The notes under the pieces were generated by a model, which saw nothing but the letters and a program-made list of their open reading frames with translations, had not been told where the DNA came from and made no database searches. This document shows, piece after piece, positions 1 through 12,450 of a stretch of 64,000 nucleotides of DNA; positions within the stretch are counted from its first letter, which is position 1, and each line of letters starts with the position of its first letter. The translations under genes and the position numbers were made by a program. Origin of the DNA: Aphelocoma coerulescens. Its lineage: Eukaryota; Chordata; Aves; Passeriformes; Corvidae. The stretch spans positions 1,783,001 to 1,847,000 of the forward strand of contig NW_027183960.1 in the NCBI RefSeq assembly GCF_041296385.1. The letters run 5' to 3'.

Positions 1-167
1 AAGGTAGGACTGCGGGGCTTCTTCCGATGTCGAAGCACTGCCTACTGCTCCGGCCCACTCCTGCAGAGTGTCAGTCACGGCCTCCCGGCCTTCTCCTCCA
101 GCTGAGATGTGCAAATCTCTGAGGCTTCAGAGACCTTGACCCGAGAGTGATGGGTTCACCTGTGTTC

Positions 168-1282
168 AGCTTACTTGACGGCTGTTTCTGTCGTCAGTGA
201 CACTTGGAATGGGCCACACCATTTCACCAGCACTGGCGCTTCTTTCTACTCCTTAACTAGGACTCAATCTCCTGGTTGGATGTTAAAAGCAGCAAAGTCC
301 AAAGGCCGGGCTTGCGCCAGCTGAGCTTCCTGTTGAAGGGGTTTCACAAGAAGCAGGATCCTGGCCACAGATGGTTTTAAAAATGCATCACTTGCCTCTA
401 CCCCCCCACTAGGTGGAGACTTACCAGGGCAATTGCAAACAACGATTGAAAGGGAGATAACTGAATCTCTCTTCTGGGTTGGGCCCTCATTCTCACCAAA
501 GCCAATGTCCAAAGCCCTACCCATGGCATCTTGGTTTCTATTACCAGCTTCAAAAGGTGTTTATTTCTCTCTTCATTGTTTTCTACCCGAGCCGAGCTCT
601 GGGGGTGCCAGGGCCTATGGAGGTTCCATTGTGTTCCTAAAGAAGCCAAAACCCCTTGAAGGATCTTTCCTGCAAAATGAGTTCCCCTATCTGAATCTAT
701 TGCTTCTACAATGCTGTATCTTGGAATGATTTGTTCCAAAAATGCCTTAAGAACTGATCCTGTCATTACTGAAGTAGTTGGAAATACTTCTGGCCACCTT
801 GCTAGCTGACATACGATTACCAGAAGATATTAAGCCTTGCCACTTGGGGCATCTCCGGAAAATCCACCTGGCATCTTTGGAAGGGCCATGCAGCCCAAGG
901 CCTCCCTCCTCTAGCAAGTTACTTTGTAACTTGGCTGTTGGCTTTAGCACAGATCAAGCAACCTTCAACAGCTCCTTTTGCCAGTCTAAAAAGACCCCCA
1001 GCAACATACATCATGAGATAGGCTTCTGCCAATCCTCAGGAAGTGCAAGGACTCTCTTAATGGAGTTGCTTTAATATTGGTAGGGCCAAAGGTTCTGGTA
1101 TCTCTTGTTTGCCATCCCTTGGAAACCAATTCTTGCCTTTTTTCTCTGCCACACGACTTTTAACTGTATGTCAAACTGCTGTGGTAGAAAAGACAGCTTC
1201 CTGGGCAGTGATGGAGTCACGGGGAGCAAAGGGGGCATCTTGGAGAGTTCTGGCAGAAGTGTGGCTTTCTGAGTTTCTTCAT
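168..1282 (-). pseudogene. pol: ERV-A integrase remnant, copy 1
   Basis: A decayed gammaretrovirus-like integrase reads on the minus strand. The best open stretch (766-398) carries the core-domain pattern SDRGTHF, which has the second catalytic aspartate. It is followed by HPQSSARVE, where the catalytic-glutamate helix is expected. Upstream pieces hold a CLIC zinc-binding pair and a QVDF strand with the first aspartate, but these lie in different frames separated by stops. The same remnant, with the same breaks, occurs at 15,520-16,635, 40,804-41,919 and 57,728-58,845. It cannot encode a working enzyme. The flanking homopolymer length changes where the open frame ends in each copy. Confidence 0.75.
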
Positions 1283-1727
1283 CCACCAAAAAGGAGACAG
1301 AGGAGTCCTGTAACATTCTTCAACTCCAGGGAGAGGCCATGGGGCTTTTGCCATGGAGTCTCTCAAATGATTGCGGGAAGCAGCCCCCTTCTGATGTTAA
1401 GTTCCTGGCAACAGCACCCTCTGAGGTACTCGGGAATTACAGACTTCCGGAACTGCCTACTCTATGCCCCCCTCTAATATGCACTCCCCTTTTGGAATGG
1501 AAAAGGAAGAAAACCAAACTATTCCTAATGCTGGGAAGTCTTTGCTGCCTTGCTCTAGGTTCGGGAATTTAGCAGGGCCTTGGCTGAGCAACAGTCTCTG
1601 TTGATTAGTAACAGTTTCTAGAACGAATACTTTCTTCTGTTACTTCCCTCCCTGTAAATTCCTAGCCTTGTCTAAGGAGAGATTCACACGGTCTCTTTGT
1701 AAAGACACATCTATCTTACTCCTTTCA
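1283..1727 (-). repeat. ERV-A 5' LTR remnant (U3 only), copy 1
   Basis: This is the reverse complement of 15,077-15,516. Read on the minus strand it starts TGAAAGGAG. It is homologous over about 440 bp to the 3' U3 element seen at 18,718-19,180. Homology stops just before the TATA box present in the 3' element, so this copy lacks the core promoter, R and U5. Confidence 0.65.
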
Positions 1728-1831
1728 CTCCCACACCTTCCTTGCGGTGGAACGGCTCTCCCCGGCACAGCACCTGGCACAAAACCCCCGTATACGCACA
1801 CACACACCTGCACTTACCCTGCACTCCACTG

Positions 1832-1852
1832 CACACACACACACACACACAC
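1832..1852. repeat. (CA)n microsatellite, A left arm
   Basis: An uninterrupted CA run of 21 bp. The mirrored TG run in the right arm of A (14,951-14,971) is also 21 bp, whereas both arms of palindrome B have 19 bp. Confidence 0.9.
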
Positions 1853-2089
1853 CTCCCGCACACTAACACCCCCTCCACATCCCCACCATGCTACTTGCAG
1901 TGGCCCCGCCCCTGCCATCCCCACCGGCTGGCAGCACCCACTCCTCGCATGCTTCCCCATGCCTTGCATTTCCTTGCTGCCCCCTCTGTAGCCTTCCCTC
2001 AACCTGCCTTTTCTCCCCTGCCTTGCACTGACTTGCTCACCCATCCCCCACCTGACTTCCTTTCACATTCGTCTAGGTCTGGCCTCACC

Positions 2090-3065
2090 TTTCCTTTTCC
2101 TTCTAGGACCCTCATTGCCTTGCCTCGCCTCGCAAAGCCACCACTTGCCTTGCCTTGCCCTTGAACCCCTCCCTTGCCTTGCATGACCTTGCTCACCCCT
2201 CCCCCACCTGGAATTCAACACCCCTTTTCAATGACATTTCTGGGCCTTGCCCTGCCCTTTCTGCTCCTCCGAGGAATCTCAAAGCTCTCAAGCATCTCCG
2301 GTGTTTCAGGATCCCATGAGAGGAAGACCAGGGGAGGACGCATGTTGCCACACTCATCTCTGTGGGCAGCCTTTGTCTGGGAGCAATCCTTGCATGTCTT
2401 GAACCTTGGAGGGGCAATTCACATTTTGCCCTTGAGCTCGGGGACCAGAAAGAGAGTTCTTTTGCATACAAGGGAAAGCAGGTAGCTCAAGTCTTTTAGG
2501 TACAGAGGAGAGATGACCCACGCGGGATCAAGGCCACACAGAGCACTTGGTCCTGGCCACTTTTGTGTACCAGCAGTCCTTGAATGTACTTCTCACCTGC
2601 CTTGCCTGGCCTTGCCTTGGCAACACAACAGTTGCCTTGCCTTGCCCTGCTAGCCCTCTGGAGCCTTGCATTCCTTTGCACGGCCATGCCCAGCACATGA
2701 CCTGCCTACTGTTTTCCTCCAGGGCCTTGGCTTGCTGAGCCCTTCCTGTTTCTGCCTGGCCTTCCCATCAGTGGCCCTTCCTTCCTACAGCCAGCCTTGC
2801 CTCTAACTTCTGGACCTTCTCTTGCCTACCACTCCATTTGCTTTCCCCTCACTGCTCTGGCCTTGCCTACCTCTCCCTTGACTTGCCCACAATTGCCTGC
2901 ACTCGGTTTGCAGCGCCTTGCCTGCATGGAAGGCAAGGGAAAGAGTGGTAGGCCGGGCAAAGCAAAGCCAGCAAGTTGTAGGCAGTGCGAGGCAAGGCAG
3001 ACGCAGGCAAAGGAAGCAGAGCAAGGGTACCTTAAGAAGAACTAGACAAGGCAAGGCCAAGAGAC
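2090..3065. repeat. CCTTG/TTGCC-rich low-complexity tract, A left arm
   Basis: Irregular repetition of CCTTG, TTGCC and CCCTTG words dominates this stretch. Up to about 2,923 the plus strand carries the pyrimidine-rich form; from about 2,931 it switches to the complementary AAGGCAAGG form. An 8-bp perfect stem (2,916-2,923 with 2,931-2,938, 7-nt loop) sits at the switch. Short open frames here are by-products of the composition. Confidence 0.7.
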
Positions 3066-4350
3066 TCGGAGTGCCTTTCCTTGGGAAGGCAAGGACATAG
3101 TGCCAGTGTTGCTAGGGCAGATGTTAAGGTACCGTGGGGGGGAATAGTCCAGCAAGACATTTCTCTTCTGGCCCCTGTGCGTGTGGGGGCAATTGTTGGA
3201 CATATTCAATACTGGAGGTGGATCAGTCGCTGGATGTGTTGTATTTTGGAGGAGGGGATGCCATTTCTTTGGAGATGGGCTTGTAGTTGCTCTCTTTGGC
3301 AAGGAAGGCAGGTTTGGATGTGCACATCAGGTACTCCTAGGGATTTTAAAGGCTTTTCCCAACAGGCAGAGCTCTCTCTGGGTTCGAGCTGTTGAGCTGT
3401 CAGTGGGAATGCAAAGGCCAAGCTCTTAAGCTATTTGTCCTGGTGCCTTCAGTGTGTGAGCAGTCCCTGGTGCCGTTGCCTTTGGATCCTGACTCTGGGA
3501 GAGGGAAGGCTTAGGATGGTACCTAGAGCTGAGAAGGAGAGTGCTGAGAACAGCGTGTGTGCTGCTAGTTTGAGGGGTGCAGGTGAAGTTGTAGGCAGCA
3601 AGATCTTCCTCAGCTGGCACTGTTTTGAGCCCTGTTTTTGCCAGATGGTTTCAAGTTGGTGGGCGGAATCTGCGAGAGGGAAAAGATTTGTTTGGGCCAT
3701 TTGTTTGGTCTGGCTCTTGGAGTGTGGTGTAAAGAAGAGTGTGCTCTTGGAAGGGGAAGATGAGGGCAACCTTTTTGTCCTGACACCGTTGATTTGAGTG
3801 CAGGGCCGTTTGCAAGTTGCCTCTGTCTGCCCTTGGGGTGGTTTCGAGCTGGGCCAGGTGCTTGGCCTTCTTTTGCAAGTCTGCAGCGCCGTCGTGTGGT
3901 TGTTTCCATGAGCGCTGACAGTGCCCGGCAAAAAGCTCTTGGCTGGCGCGGCCCCAGTCGTGTGGAAGCAGTTGGTGGAAGAGCTCCGCTGTGCATCCTG
4001 CCTCTTGGAGACATAAAAGGATGTAACCCTGCGCGTAGCGGGGAAGCAAGACGAATCTTTTCATTGTTGGCTGAGCAGTTTCCAAGCGGCAAAAGTAAAG
4101 GCAGTTTCAGCACGGCCTCTTTCTTTCAGAACCTTTTCTGTGCCATCATGAACATGCTCAACATGCCACTCGCACCCGCTGAACTGCATCAAAGGCTCTG
4201 GAGATAGGCGCTTTCCTTCAAGCTCTCTGTAGCATCCTACCCTCCACCTCTGGCGGATCCCAAAGCCCTTCCAAACATCCAGCAGCTGCACGCAGAGAAC
4301 AAGTGCTAGAACAAGGCGTTGGCCTTCCTAGTCCTTTTAAAGTCTGTGAA
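3066..4350. other. Unrecognised non-satellite arm segment with one long ORF (A left)
   Basis: No known repeat or gene is recognised. The longest open frame is minus strand 4,085-3,651 (144 codons), which overlaps a second minus-strand frame, 4,113-3,610. Its right-arm twin (12,756-13,193) changes frame near the C-terminus because of a 17-bp arm-specific indel. The frame is therefore not conserved even between palindrome arms, which argues against a selected protein. It could be part of a noncoding transcript. Four copies exist in the window. Confidence 0.4.
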
Positions 4351-7300
4351 CTAGGCGAAACATTCCAGTGAGCAGCACTTTCCTTCGCAACTATATCTAG
4401 AGCATCATCACATTCTCTCCAAGTGGGTAAGTCCACCCTTGCAGCGCAGCGTTTGAAGCCACAGTTCGGACTGAGAGATAGGCCAGGTGAGAAAGCATTT
4501 CTTGACTATCCCTCTTCTCTGGAAGACTTGATACTCGCAGCGCGACCACGTCCACACACCTTCAGTGTGGCCAGGTTCAAGCAGCTAGAGCTCCCAGAGA
4601 TGGGAGAGTCAGGAGAGAAGACGTTCCAAAAGTACCGTGTACTTACAGCAGCATTAAAACTGTGCACAGCAGTCTGCAGCACTGTAGACTGCGGCTTCTC
4701 CGACAGACGAGCCATCCCATTGTTGCCTCTCGCAGCCTGCTTGCTAGCTGCTCTCCTGAAGAAAAGAACTAGAAGAAAAAGCCAATGCTGGGCTGCACCT
4801 TCCCCTTGCCTTACGTAAAGCCACCTAAACTCCCCGCTGCACTCTCTACTTCCCCTCTCCTTGGAAGCGACCACTGTGTTTGCTGCATCTCGAAGCCTAA
4901 AGTTAAGCGCCAGTGGTTTTGGGGATGGTTGGAAGAGGGATAAGTAGTAGCACAAGGAAGTAGTTGTCGTTGAACTTCCTCCTTCTCAATGCTAACGTGA
5001 ATTGGGCAGGCAGGCGAGTGCTAGCCACGCTCCTTTCTCAGTTTGTACGCTGCGGACACGAGTCCGGTGCTCTGCGCCTTCGTTCGGCCTCTTTAGTACC
5101 CATGTCGCTCTTTCATTCAGCCGGAGTCGAAGCGTCGTCTACTTCTCGCCCAGAGAGCACGGTGCCGGCAGCGAAATGCCCCAGCCGACTGCTTCTGCCG
5201 ACACACGCCTGGTCTATGAACTTTCCCTCGCAGCGACATACAGCAGCACTTTCGGTCTTTCTTGTCGTCCAAATGTAAAGGGAAAGATTCTCTGCTATGT
5301 CCCGCCCAGAGAACAGTTTTAGGTCAACCAGCACGCCCAGAGCTTGCCCTCGACGCGTGGAAACTTGTGTTTGCACCACATTCAAGTGGTAGCCGTCTTT
5401 CCTTTACAGGCTGCAGAACGCCGTCAGATCCCGGTGCTCTCTGCACCTGCCTTCTCAGTTCCAATACCGCCGCGCACAATACAGCTTTGCAGGAAGCAAA
5501 CACGCGGATAGTCATGTCGCTCAGAAGAACGTGCCAGGACGAAAAGATGTTCTTCCTTTCTCCTCGTCGCCCATATTGTGGTGCTGTATTAAAAGCCTTG
5601 GCCAGCGAAAGGCTAATCCAGCAAGTGTTTCTCACCTGATGCATTTCGCTGAGGGAGAGCTGAGGAAAATCCTTGCACAGCACACTGCGGATGCGTGCAG
5701 TACACATGCTGAAGAGAGCCACAGCTAAAAGCAATCGCTGGGCTTCAGTTCTGTCCAGACGGCAGAAGGCGAAGAACGAAGCAGCTGGGCACCGCGTTAA
5801 CGTACTCAGTGGACCGAATTTCAAATGTCCAGCCAAGAGCTGCTTCACAAGCAGATTCAGCTGAGAATGCTCTGGATGGTTCACAAAGTAAGGCGTAGCC
5901 GTTGCACTCTATCACACTATCAGGCCAGAAGAAGTTTCTTACACCTTCAATGCTGCAGAGTCCATGCAGCTGGAGCACACGCAGTAGGACGCGTCCAGAT
6001 AGACGGCGTTCTTCAAGTACCCCCCTCCTCCAAGCAGCCTTGAAACTGAGCACAACACACTGCGGCTCGGGAGCTTCCTTCTCAGATAGACGTGCCGTCA
6101 CGTTATTCACTCTCGCAGCTCCGTTGCCCACTAGCAGCAGGTGCTACCAAAGCAAAATGCTCCAGAAGTAAAAAGCACTGCTGAGCAAACCTTTTCCTTT
6201 GCCTCACGTAAAGCACTGTAAACTGTCCGCTGCACTCTTTATTTCCATTCTCCGCTGCATCTACCACTGTCATCTCTGCATCTCGAAGCATAAAGCTCGG
6301 CACAATTCTTCCCAGGGAAAGCTGGAAGAGAAATAGGTAGCAGCACAAGTAGCTGCAAGTGGAACTTTTGTTTTCAACTGCTAACGTGAATCCGCAAAGA
6401 AGCGAGCGGCAGCCACGCTTCTTCTTGCAGCCTGTGCGATGCGCACACCAGCTCGGTGCTCTGCGCCCTCATTCGTATGCTCTTCGTACCATGTCGCGCT
6501 TTTCATTCAGCCGGAGTCGAAGCGTCGTCTACTTCTCGCCCGGAGAGCACGGTGCCGGAAGAGAAATGCCCCAGCCGACTGCCCTTCCGAAACACACCAG
6601 GGCTATGCACTTTTCTCGCAGCGACATACAGCAGCACTTTCGGTCTTTTCTTGTCGTCCAAATGTAAAGGGAAAGATTCTCAGCAATGTCGGGCACAGAG
6701 AACAGTTTTAGGTCAACAAGCACGCCCAGAGCTTGCCCGCGACTCGTGGAAACTTGTGTTTGCACACATTCCAGTGGCAGCCCTCTTTCCTTTACAGCCT
6801 GCAGAGCGCCGTCAGATCGCGGTGCTCTCTGCACCTGCCTTCTCCCTTTCAAGTACCACTGCGCAGAATATAGCCTTGCAGGAAGCAATGACGCGGATAG
6901 TCGTCTCGCAGAGAAGAACGTGCAAAGACGAAAAGATGTTCTTCTTTGCTCCTCCTCGTCGCCCAGATTGTGGGGCTGTACTGAAAGCCATGGCCAGCGA
7001 AAGGCTAATCCAGCAAGTGTTTCTCACCTGATGCATTTCGCTGAGGGAGAGCTGAGGAAAATCCTTGCGCAGCACACTGCGGATGCGTGCAGTACACATG
7101 CTGAAGAGCGGCAAAACTCAAAGCCATCGCTGGGCTTCAGTTCTGTCCAGACGGCAGAAGGCGAAGAACGAAGCAGCTGGGCACCGCGTTAACGTACTCA
7201 GTGGACCGAATTTCAAATGTCCAGCCAAGAGCTGCTTCACAAGCAGATTCAGCTGAGAATGCTCTGGATGGTTCACAAAGTAAGGCGTAGCCGTTGCACT

Positions 7301-9590
7301 CTATCACACTATCAGGCCAGAAGAAGTTTCTTACACCTTCAATGCTGCAGAGTCCATGCAGCTGGAGCACACGCAGTAGGACGCGTCCAGATAGACGGCG
7401 TTCTTCAAGTACCCCCCTCCTCCAAGCAGCCTTGAAACTGAGCACAACACACTGCGGCTCGGGAGCTTCCTTCTCAGATAGACGTGCCGTCACGTTATTC
7501 ACTCTCGCAGCTCCGTTGCCCACTTGCAGCAGGTGCTACCAAAGCAAAATGCTCCAGAAGTAAAAAGCACTGCTGAGCAAACCTTTTCCTTTGCCTCACG
7601 TAAAGCACTGTAAACTGTCCGCTGCACTCTTTATTTCCATTCTCCGCTGCATCTACCACTGTCATCTCTGCATCTCGAAGCATAAAGCTCGGCACAATTC
7701 TTCCCAGGGAAAGCTGGAAGAGAAATAGGTAGCAGCACAAGTAGCTGCAAGTGGAACTTTTGTTTTCAACTGCTAACGTGAATCCGCAAAGAAGCGAGCG
7801 GCAGCCACGCTTCTTCTTGCAGCCTGTGCGATGCGCACACCAGCTCGGTGCTCTGCGCCCTCATTCGTATGCTCTTCGTACCATGTCGCGCTTTTCATTC
7901 TGCCGGAGTCGAAGCGTCGTCTACTTCTCGCCCGGAGAGCACGGTGCCGGAAGAGAAATGCCCCAGCCGACTGCCCTTCCGAAACACACCAGGGCTATGC
8001 ACTTTTCTCGCAGCGACATACAGCAGCACTTTCGGTCTTTTCTTGTCGTCCAAATGTAAAGGGAAAGATTCTCAGCAATGTCGGGCACAGAGAACAGTTT
8101 TAGGTCAACAAGCATGCCCAGAGCTTGCCCGCGACTCGTGGAAACTTGTGTTTGCACACATTCCAGTGGCAGCCCTCTTTCCTTTACAGCCTGCAGAGCG
8201 CCGTCAGATCGCGGTGCTCTCTGCACCTGCCTTCTCCCTTTCAAGTACCACTGCGCAGAATATAGCCTTGCAGGAAGCAATGACGCGGATAGTCGTCTCG
8301 CAGAGAAGAACGTGCAAAGACGAAAAGATGTTCTTCTTTGCTCCTCCTCGTCGCCCAGATTGTGGTGCTGTACTGAAAGCCATGGCCAGCGAAAGGCTAA
8401 TCCAGCAAGTGTTTCTCACCTGATGCATTTCGCTGAGGGAGAGCTGAGGAAAATCCTTGCACAGCACACTGCGGATGCGTGCAGTACACATGCTGAAGAG
8501 CGGCAAAACTCAAAGCAATCGCTGGGCTTCAGTTCTGTCCAGACGGCAGAAGGCGAAGAACGAAGCAGCTGGGCACCGCGTTAACGTACTCAGTGGACCG
8601 AATTTCAAATGTCCAGCCAAAAGCTGCTTCATAAGCAGATTCAGCTGAGAATGCTCTGGCTGCTTCACAAAGTAAGGCGCAGCCGTTTCCATTCATCACA
8701 CTACCTGGCCAGAAGCAGTATCCTACACCTTCAATGCTGCAGAGTCCATGCAGCTGGAGCACACGCAGTAGGACGCGTCCAGATAGAAGGCGGTCTTCAA
8801 GTACCCCCTTCTCCAAGCAGCCTTGAAACTGGGCACAACACACTGCGGCTCGGGAGCTTCCTTCTCAGATAGACGTGCCGTCACGTTATTCACTCTCGCA
8901 GCACAATTCTTCCCAGGGAAAGCTGGAAGAGAAATAGGTAGCAGCACAAGTAGCTGCAAGTGGAACTTTTGTTTTCAACTGCTGACGTGAATCCGCAAAG
9001 AAGCGAGCGGCAGCCACGCTTCTTCTTGCAGCCTGTGCGATGCGCACACCAGCTCGGTGCTCTGCGCCCTCATTCGTATGCTCTTCGTACCATGTCGCGC
9101 TTTTCATTCTGCCGGAGTCGAAGCGTCGTCTACTTCTCGCCTGAGAGCACGGTGCCGGCAGAGAAACGCTCCGGGCTTCTGCCTCTGCCGGAACACGCCT
9201 GGGCTATCCCTCTCAGCGTTAAGTAGCACAAAATGCTGTCTGCGTTGTGGTCTTAATCTTAAGGGAAAGATTCTCGGCTTCGGCTAGCACAGAGAACTTT
9301 GCTGGGACAATACATGTGTTTTATTATTCTTTCTCGCAAGAAGACTATGGTGCTTCTTTGGAACTGTTGGCCAGTGTAAGGCTAATCCAGCAAGTGCTTC
9401 TCTCCTGACACATTTCTCTGAGCGAGAGCTTCGGCGGACAGTTGGGCTCTGCGAAGCAGAAAGTCTGTGCTTGCACGTAGCGCTGAGGAGAATCTGTGCA
9501 CAGCGCGCTCTGGATGCGTGCAGTACACACACTAAAGAGAGCCAAAGCTCAATGTCTCAGTTCTGTCCAGCGCCGGAAATTGAGAAGAAC
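4350..9590 (+). repeat. 1,392-bp macrosatellite array, A left arm
   Basis: A landmark word (GTCGAAGCGTCG) recurs at about 5,126, 6,516, 7,908 and 9,117. The two middle intervals are 1,390-1,392 bp and the last is 1,209 bp. The outermost unit (about 4,350-5,745) is diverged, the next two (from 5,745 and 7,137) are nearly identical, and the third lacks 183 bp at about 8,900. The innermost sequence (9,130-9,590) is a more distant subfamily. Open frames of 100-191 codons occur on both strands in every unit, but they shift frame between subfamilies, so they look non-coding. Confidence 0.85.
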
Positions 9591-9640
9591 GCAGCCCCAG
9601 AGCTCTGGGCTGGAGTGTGCGATGGTTATGAGCTGTGCCG
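9560..9640. other. Centre of palindrome A
   Basis: The left-arm motif ATGCGTGCAGTACAC (about 9,514) is answered in reverse complement near 9,650-9,668, which places the turning point near 9,590-9,600. There is no clear unique spacer; macrosatellite sequence of opposite orientation meets almost directly. Confidence 0.65.
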
Positions 9641-12450
9641 CTCTTCTGCGTGTCTACTGCACGCATCCATAGTGTACAGTGCAAGGATTTTCCTCAGCTC
9701 TCGCTCAGCGAAATGCATTAGAAGGGAAGCACATGCTAGATTAGCCATTCGTTAGCCCACGCTTTCAGTAGAGCACCACAATCTGGGCGACGAGGAAAAG
9801 CAAAGAAGAACATCTTTTCGTCTTTGCACGATCTTCTCTGCGAGACATCTCTCCACGTCTTTGCTTCCTGCAAGGCTGTAAGGTGCGCGGTGGTACTTGG
9901 AAGGGAGAAGGCAGGTGCAGAGAGCACCGCGATCTGACGGCGCTCTGCAGGCTGTAAAGGAAAGAAAGCTACCACTTGAATATGGTGCAAATACCAATTT
10001 CCACGCGTCGCGGGTAAGCTCCGGGTAAGCTTGGTGACCTAAAACTGGGCGCTGAGTGAGACGTAACCGAGAATCTTTCCCTTTGCATTCCGGCTCCAAC
10101 GCAAACAGAATGTGATGCTACTTAGCGCTGCGAAGGAAAGTGCATAGCCCTGGTGTGTTTGGGAAGAATCAGCAGCCTGGAGCGTTTTTCTGGAGCCTTT
10201 CTCCGCTGGCACCGTGCTCTCTGGGCGAGAAGTAGACGACGCTTCGACTCCGGCAGAATGAAAGCGCGACATGGTACGAAGAGCATTAAAGAATGAGGGC
10301 AGAGCACCGAGCTGGTGTGTGCATCGCACAGGCTGCAAGAGGAAGCCTGGCTGTCACTCGCTTGTTTCCGGATTCACGTTAGCGTTTTAAAACAGAAAGT
10401 TCCACTTGCAGCTACTTGTGCTGCTGCCTATTTCTCTTCCAGCGTTCCCTGGGAGGAATTGTGCCGAGCTTTATGCTTCGAGATGCAGAGATAACAGTGG
10501 TAGATGCGGCGGAGAATGGAAATACAGAGCACAGCGGACAGTTTATGGTGCTTTACGTGAGGCAAGGGAAAGTGCAGCCCGGCAGTGCTTTTTACTTCTG
10601 GAGCATTTTGCTTTGGTAGCAGCTGCTGCAAGTGGGCAACGGAGCTGCGAGAGTGAATAACGTGACGGCACGTCTATCTGAGAAGGAAGCTCCCGAGCCG
10701 CAGTGTGTTGTGCTCAGTTTCAAGGCTGCTTGGAGGAGGGGGGTACTTGAAGACCGCCTTCTATCTCGACGCGTCCTACTGCGTGTGCTCCAGCTGCATG
10801 GACGCTGCAGCATTGAAGGTGTAGGATACTGCTTCTGGCCAGGTAGTGTGATGAATGGAAACGGCTGCGCCTTACTTTGTGAAGCAGCCAGAGCATTCTC
10901 AGCTGAATCTGCTTATGAAGCAGCTTTTGGCTGGACATTTGAAATTCGGTCCACTGAGTACGTTAACGCGGTGCCCAGTTGCTTCGTTCTTTGCCTTCTG
11001 CGGTCTGGACAAAACTGAAGCCCAGCGATGGCTTTGCGTTTTGGCGCTCTTCAGCGCGAACACTGCACGCATCCACAGTGTGCTGTGCACGGATTTTCCT
11101 CAGCTCGACGTACAATCATTTTCTTGCTGTTTCCAGAGTCTAAACTCTTCGTGAAACTCTCGCTCAGCGAGATGCGTCAGGAATGAGGCACTTGCTGGAT
11201 GAGCTTTTCGCTAGCCAAGACTTTCAATACAGCACCACAATTCAGGCAAGAAGCAGGAGAAAGGAAGATCATCCTTTCGTCCTTCCACGTTCTTCTCTGC
11301 GAGATGACTACCCGTGTCTTTGCTTCCTGCAAGGCTGTAAGAGGCGCGGTAGTACTTAGAACTGAGAAGGCAGGTGCAGAGAGCACGGCGGTCTGACGGT
11401 ACTCTGCAGGCTGTAAAGGAAAGACGGCAGCCACTTGAATGTGGTGCAAACACAAGTTTCCACGCGTCGAGGGCAAGCTCTGGGCGTGCTGGTTGACCTA
11501 AAACTGTTCTCTGGGCGGGACATAGCAGAGAATCTTTCCCTTTACATTTGGACGACAAGAAAGACCGAAAGTGCTGCTGTATGTCGCTGCGAGGGAAAGT
11601 GCATAGACCAGGCGTGTGTCGGCAGAAGCAGTCGGCTGGGGCATTTCGCTGCCGGCACCGTGCTCTCTGGGCGAGAAGTAGACGACGCTTCGACTCCGGC
11701 TGAATGAAAGAGCGACATGGGTACTAAAGAGGCCGAACGAAGGCGCAGAGCACCGGACTCGTGTCCGCAGCGTACAAACTGAGAAAGGAGCGTGGCTAGC
11801 ACTCGCCTGCCTGCCCAATTCACGTTAGCATTGAGAAGGAGGAAGTTCAACGACAACTACTTCCTTGTGCTACTACTTATCCTTCTTCCAACCATCCTTG
11901 GAAACTTTGGCGCTTAACTTTAGGCTTCGAGATGCAGCAAACACAGTGGTCGCTTCCAAGGAGAGGGGAAGTAGAGAGTGCAGCGGGGAGTTTAGGTGGC
12001 TTTACGTAAGGCAAGGGGAAGGTGCAGCCCAGCATTGGCTTTTTCTTCTAGTTCTTTTCTTCAGGAGAGCAGCTAGCAAGCAGGCTGCGAGAGGCAACAA
12101 TGGGATGGCTCGTCTGTCGGAGAAGCCGCAGTCTACAGTGCTGCAGACTGCTGTGCACAGTTTTAATGCTGCTGTAAGTACACGGTACTTTTGGAACGTC
12201 TTCTCTCCTGACTCTCCCATCTCTGGGAGCTCTAGCTGCTTGAACCTGGCCACACTGAAGGTGTGTGGACGTGGTTGCGCTGCGAGTATCAAGTCTTCCA
12301 GAGAAGAGGGATAGTCAAGAAATGCTTTCTCACCTGGCCTATCTCTCAGTCCGAACTGTGGCTGCAAACGCTGCGCTGCAAGGGTGGACTTACCCACTTG
12401 GAGAGAATGTGATGATGCTCTAGATATAGTTGCGAAGGAAAGTGCTGCTC
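9591..12450 (-). repeat. Macrosatellite units in inverted orientation, A right arm
   Basis: The reverse complement of the left-arm array, but short: the landmark occurs only twice (about 10,230 and 11,685). One unit resembles the homogenised 1,392-bp type and the outer one resembles the diverged unit at 4,350-5,745. The recent tandem expansion seen in the left arm is absent here, so the arms differ in length by about 2.4 kb. Confidence 0.82.

Larger units (their letters stand above)
1..1727 (-). mobile_element. ERV-A copy 1, 5' part (cut by window start)
   Basis: This is the reverse-complement twin of 15,077-16,803. On the minus strand it reads a U3-type LTR remnant (1,727 down to about 1,283), an integrase remnant, and then the window edge just before env. 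Gag, protease, reverse transcriptase and RNase H are absent, exactly as in the other copies, so the deletion predates the palindrome. The C tract at 411-417 has 7 C, compared with 8 or 9 in the other copies. Confidence 0.8.

Noticed and set aside
3651..4085. 144-codon minus-strand ORF as a host gene
   Set aside because: The frame is altered in the right arms by a 17-bp indel, and no recognisable domain is present.
6456..8423. Repeated 191-, 168- and 128-codon ORFs in every macrosatellite unit, as a possible repetitive protein family
   Set aside because: Open frames occur on both strands. In the diverged units the same DNA is read in a different frame or is broken, so there is no sign of protein-level conservation.
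5745..8528. CRISPR-like array
   Set aside because: The repeats are 1.4 kb, directly adjacent, without short unique spacers or cas genes, and the context is vertebrate.
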